A stretch of DNA of 64,000 bases from Engraulis encrasicolus. Taxonomy: Eukaryota; Chordata; Actinopteri; Clupeiformes; Engraulidae. This document shows, in pieces, positions 59,178-64,000 of the stretch. The stretch is from contig NC_085880.1 of assembly GCF_034702125.1 (NCBI RefSeq), positions 16,714,528 to 16,778,527 of the forward strand, read 5' to 3'. Within the stretch, counting starts at the first letter, position 1; each line of letters opens with the position of its first letter. Position numbers and translations under genes: made by a program. The notes under the pieces were generated by a model, which had not been told where the DNA came from, did no database searches, and worked only from the letters and a program-made list of their open reading frames with translations.

Positions 59178-59790
59178 CGCCTTCACTGCGATCGTGTTTC
59201 ACAAGGAGACCCAGCGTCGACCTGACGGTGTGGCTCACAGTGTCATATCGATGGGGCTCGGATCGACGCGGGGACCGGAGGGTCTTCCACTGTAGTGTAT
59301 ATTTCTCTTTTGTTCCCCATCCAACACGAGTTGAAAGATGTTTTTTCTTTCTTTTCAGCAGCCAGCGGGCCGCTCAGCTTCTCCAGGGGGCGAGGGGAGC
59401 GCGTGGAGAGCAAGGTGTGGAGATGTGCTTAACGTCTCAACTGCTCACCTCTGCCCTCCATCTCTCAGCGCCTCACTACACTACACTGCCGACTCCCTTC
59501 ATTACGCCACGGAGGCTTCCTGAGAGCGGCTGCATATACAGCACAGCCCGAGGCGCATCTTGTCACCAGGCTAGGCAGGCAGTCGCTCGGGGCCCTCAAG
59601 CCTATAAATGGTGAATAAGCTAAGACATTAAATTACAGTAGTGGTGATTTGTTGGGAATTTCTCATTATTTTGTTTCAAATTTTCATTATTTTGAATTTT
59701 CGCTTGGGGCCCCAACTTACCCTTGAATCGCCCACTGAGCACAGCACACACATCATGCCGCCGTCAGGGTGGGCGTGAAACATTATGCAT
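59178..59790. other. CpG-rich stretch, no gene seen
   Basis: The part 59180-59600 is GC- and CpG-richer than its neighbours and open over 128 codons on the plus strand, but I recognise no protein. It may be repeat-derived. Confidence 0.3.
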
Positions 59791-59968
59791 CTTTTCCACT
59801 GCAGGTTTTCTGGTAGGCCTATACAGCTCGACACAGCGCGACTCGGCCGCCACTTTTTGCTATTCGAATAGGCACCACATATCTCAATCGTAAAGAAAAA
59901 AAGTGGCGTCCGAGTCGCGATGTGTCGAGCTGTACGCCTACAGTAACAGAAAACCGGCAGTGGAAAAG
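59791..59968. mobile_element. Palindromic MITE (CTTTTCCACTGC ends)
   Basis: Arms 59791-59859 and 59894-59968 are inverted copies: CTTTTCCACTGC, GGTTTTCTG, AGCTCGACAC, GCGACTCGG. The ends look hAT-like but no 8-bp duplication was found. Confidence 0.65.
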
Positions 59969-60193
59969 AGGCAATAAAGTACCTACATGGAAGCAGGCAG
60001 GGTCAGATTAATGCACAGGTTAGATATGGCTGCAGCCTAGGGGCCCCCACCTGGCAGGGGGTCCCTGGTCGGCCAAAAATGAAACATTTCAGGATTGTGA
60101 CAAGGTGCAATATTGAAAATTTCATCTGTTGTGTTGTGTTGTGTTGAGAACAGTTGGTAGACATGTTATCCTTAATTGCTAGCCTGTAGTTCT

Positions 60194-60472
60194 CAAGTTT
60201 TGGCAAAGGACGCGCTCAACTTCTTGGGAATAATGAAAGTCTTTGGGTGCGCGATAAAATGTATCAACTTAAGGAAGAAAAATCCGCACTCACAAACTGC
60301 GTCTCATTATTTTTTATATTACCACCATGTCCAAAAAGCAAACGCGTTTCGGCTATCAAGCCTATCCACGCACTGATGAAGGCTTGATAGCCGAAACGCG
60401 TTTGCTTTTTGGACATGGTGGTAATATAAATAAATAATGAGACGCAGTTTGTGAGTGCAGATTTTTCTTCCT
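60194..60472 (+). mobile_element. Palindromic Penelope-like fragment with 14-bp TSD
   Basis: Exact repeats TAGCCTGTAGTTCT lie at 60180-60193 and 60473-60486. Arms of about 95 bp (from about 60271, AAGGAAGAAAAATCCGCACTC, and ending 60472) are inverted copies. The apex holds the helix I strand and CUGAUGA box of an intact hammerhead, whose helix II and GAAA are repeated inverted in the left arm. Confidence 0.75.
60365..60413 (+). ncRNA. Hammerhead ribozyme (minimal, PLE-type), intact core
   Basis: UCCA (60365-60368), C, GCA, CUGAUGA (60373-60379), extra A, helix II GGCU/AGCC with loop UGAU, GAAA (60393-60396), loopless ACGCGU, H17 = U60402, UGC, UUUU, UGGA. Proximal helix I GCA/UGC and distal UCCA/UGGA are separated by an internal loop, the same architecture as 3417-3468. 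All core bases are intact. A competing long hairpin with the left arm of the palindrome could hide it in a full transcript. Confidence 0.65.
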
Positions 60473-60486
60473 TAGCCTGTAGTTCT

Positions 60487-61410
<924 letters not shown>

Positions 61411-61509
61411 TGCACACACGCACGCACGCACACACACACGCTCACTGTTGGCAGCCCAGACAGACAAGAAAACATTCCTAATTATCTAATTATCCACTGA
61501 CCTGTTTAA

Positions 61510-62787
61510 AAACATAAAACTAGGAGACAGAGGAGTACTGCGAAAACTAGGAGATGAGAGAGAGGAGTAGGCCACTTAGAGGGCTAGGAGATGAGAGAGA
61601 GGAGTACTGCGAAAACTAGGAGATGAGAGAGAGAGAGAGAGGGAGAGAGAGAGGGGGGGGGGAGTATTGCTAGGGTTGTGTGGGTAGGAGATGAGAGGAG
61701 AGAGGAGTAGTACTGCGAGGGCTGTGTGGGTAGGAGATGAGAGAGGGGAGTATGTGAGGGCTGCGTAAAACTAGTATTGCAAGGGCTGTGTAATAGCTGA
61801 GAGGGAGTAGTAGAGAGTAGTACTGCGAGGAGTATTGCTAAGGTTGTGTAGGTAGGAGATGAGAGAGAGTGAAGGCTGTGTAAAAGATGAGAGAGGAGTA
61901 TAGCAAGGGCTGTGTAACACTAGGAGAGGAGGAGAGTAGTATAGCAAGGCCTGTGTAGGTAGGAGACGAGAGAGAAGAGTACTGCGAAGGCTGAGTAAAA
62001 GATGAGAGAGAGTATTGTGAAGGCTGTATAGAACTTGGAGATGAGAGAGGAGTATTGTGAAGGCTGTGTGGGTAGGAGATGATAGAGAGTAGTACTGCAA
62101 GGGCTGCGTAAAACTAGGAGATGAGGAGTATAGCAAGGGCTGTGTGAAAGATGAGAGAGAGGAGTATTGCAAGGGCTGTGTAGGCAGGAGACGAGAGAGA
62201 GGAGTATTGCGAAGGCTGTGTAAAAAATGAGAGAGAGTAGTACTGTGAAGGCTGAGTAAAAGATGAGAGAGAGGAGTACTGCGAAGGCTAGAGAGAGTAG
62301 TGGAGGGTAGTACTGCGAGGAGTATTGCGAGGGCTGTGAAAAAGATGAGAGAGAGTAGTACTGCAAGGACTGCGTAAAACTAGGAGATGAGGAGAGTAGT
62401 ATAGCAAGGGCTATGTGAAAGATGAGAGAGAGAAGTATTGTGAGGGCTGTGTAAAAGATGAGAGGGAGTATTGTGAAGGCTGTATAAAACTAGGAGATGA
62501 GAGAGAGGAGTACCGCAAGGGTTGTGTATTTAGGAGATGAGAGAGAGGAGTACTGTGAGGGCTAGAGAGAGTAGTAGAGAGTAATACCAGAGAGAGTAGA
62601 TAAGATATACTTGAAGGATCTCTGGTAATACTACTGCGAAGAGTACTGCTAGAGTTATGTAAGTAGGAGATGAGAGAGAGGAGTATTGTGAAGTCTGTAT
62701 AGAACTAGGAGATGAGAGGAGAATTGTGAAGGCTGTATAGAACAGTATAGTATAGAAGAATAGTATTGTCAGAGCTGGGCAGTATTT
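61510..62787. repeat. Degenerate 40-60 bp minisatellite
   Basis: Irregular repetition of AAAACTAGGAGATGAGAGAG, AGGAGTATTGCGAAGGCTGTG and GTAGGTAGGAGATGAGAGA runs for about 1.25 kb and resumes at 63815-63890 beyond an inserted element. The units vary in length and order. Confidence 0.85.
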
Positions 62788-63808
62788 CAGATACATGTAT
62801 TTACAGTTTTTCTCGATTGCTTACACACAATTTTCGGAATCAGTTCTCGAATTCTCAAAACTCTACACACAAATCTCCATACCTCACACACAGCGGGCAA
62901 AACTCCTCACTAACTCTGAAAAATGCACGTCTTGTCTCAAAACAATGTACTCTCTTCTAAAAAGGTCATTTTGTTCTCAAATGACACACACAAGGAGTCA
63001 TTTTAATACACTCTTATGTGAACCATTGAACACTAATATGCACAAGGTAAAACTCTATACTCAACTTGACACACAGTAGAAACTTACAGTATGTTCTTCA
63101 CTGTTCTACTTACTAAAGAGGGTATTTTTCTGTAGTAAAATGCTGAAATATTGTTTTTAGACTTGAAGTACACAGATGTATGGCAAAAAAATACATTTTA
63201 CATATTTTTCTGACATTTTAAAAAATGCACTAATTTATTGTAAAATATTGGGTAACCACATGAAAGTTATCTCTTGTATAACATATTTTGGAGTTCAAAA
63301 ACTAAACAAATGTGTTTTCTCACTGCATCCACTCATGTTTTCATCAATATCACATGCAATGTGTGTCCTTATGGGGTGATGATTTCAGATTGTAAACCGG
63401 TATGAAGAGAGTTTGCCCATGTGATGAGGAAGTGAACATAGTATGGCAGTTGATTTTAGTATTTTGAATGGCAGTGTGTTCAATGCGACAACCAGGGATT
63501 TTCTTCATGAAAATTCAGTGCAATCCAGAGAATTGTGTGTAGTGGTTTGAAAAGAGTGTGTTTTAAAACTGAAATGTGAGTGTAAAGAAGGAATTGTGCT
63601 TAGTGTTCAGTGACATTGATTAGGGGAGTTGGGAAATGGGTGAGATGTTCCGAGAATTGTGTGTGAAGTACCAGAACTTGTGTGGAGGCAATCGAGAAAA
63701 ACTGTAAATACTTTTTTGTATCACAAAAAATATGTATTTTCAATACTTATATTAAATATTAAAATACACAAAGGTGTTTTATATACATATTTTAAATACA
63801 TGTATCTG
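62788..63808. mobile_element. Element with CAGATACATGTATTT ends, inserted in the minisatellite
   Basis: Perfect 15-bp inverted ends CAGATACATGTATTT (62788-62802) and AAATACATGTATCTG (63794-63808). The right part is AT-rich (63705-63793). Most of it is a second element nested at a TA. Confidence 0.7.
62804..63704. mobile_element. Tc1/mariner-like MITE, TA duplication, nested
   Basis: CAGTTTTTCTCGATTGC at the left and GCAATCGAGAAAAACTG at the right are flanked by TA on each side. The inverted repeats continue through CACACAATTYTCGGAA. About 900 bp, with no transposase recognised. Confidence 0.75.
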
Positions 63809-64000
63809 AGTCTTGTGAGGGCTGAGAAGAGAGAGAGAGAGAAAGATGAGAGAGAGCAGTATAGCAAGAGCTGTGTAGGTAGGAAAGTGTGTTGCTGAGA
63901 GGCGTGTAGAAAGAACGCAATTTTAAGAGGCAAGCCGGAACCGAAGAAGAGGACAAGAGAAAGAGAACGTAAAAAAGAGTCAGAGAGAGAGAGAGAGAGA
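63809..64000. repeat. Continuation of the minisatellite and GA-rich end
   Basis: The minisatellite resumes with GTGAGGGCTGAGAAGAGAGA and GCTGTGTAGGTAGGA. The window ends in a GA tract. Confidence 0.7.

Noticed and set aside
59228..59614. 128-codon frame in CpG-rich sequence
   Set aside because: I recognise no protein or splice signals. The frame is plausible by chance in GC-rich DNA.

Overview
The window looks like nuclear DNA of a bony fish, probably a teleost. The reasons are a khdrbs2-like vertebrate gene, tRNA-derived SINEs with the tail found across teleosts (GTCGCTTTGGATAAAAGCG followed by TAATG units), many small terminal-inverted-repeat elements of hAT, TTAA and Harbinger type, and a very high density of long dinucleotide arrays. 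I cannot name the species. Nothing prokaryotic is present: no operons, ribosome binding sites or CRISPR arrays.

The only protein-coding host gene I can support is the 3' end of khdrbs2 on the minus strand. Three consecutive coding exons lie at 49883-49965, 49573-49631 and 45402-45505. They encode the tyrosine-rich tail and the terminal HPYGRY of a STAR-family RNA-binding splicing regulator. The reading phases join cleanly and all splice sites are GT/AG. The RNA-binding (KH) exons are not in the window, so everything from 49966 to 64000 is probably a large khdrbs2 intron. Positions 1 to about 44500 are then downstream intergenic DNA. The 3'UTR probably runs from 45401 to about 44.7 kb.

The rest is repeats, often nested. 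The most interesting layer is a set of eleven short fragments of a Penelope-like retroelement (PLE). Seven are flanked by exact target-site duplications of 11-19 bp and one by an imperfect direct repeat. The fragment at 3330-3796 keeps the C-terminal coding remnant of the PLE endonuclease and, just downstream, a hammerhead-ribozyme-like motif with an intact core. Related motifs, intact or decayed, occur in the other fragments. Four fragments are palindromic head-to-head copies, three with the ribozyme core at or near the apex.

Other layers are: five or six hAT-like MITE families with 8-bp duplications, including one inserted in another; a Mutator-like family with 9-bp duplications; a tight cluster of TTAA-flanked MITEs at 20.7-21.9 kb; Harbinger-like elements; a 3-kb element with 570-bp inverted termini at 5455-8465; and a MITE at 56.4-58.2 kb carrying three tandem 0.5-kb units. 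Simple repeats include more than fifteen GT/AC or GA arrays over 80 bp, a purine pentamer array (12.5-13.2 kb), a CTGTG pentamer array with higher-order structure (52.6-53.3 kb), a 36-G homopolymer (55.74 kb) and a 700-bp palindrome of GT/AC arrays (35.3-36.05 kb). Most long open frames in the window are read-through of these arrays and are not genes.
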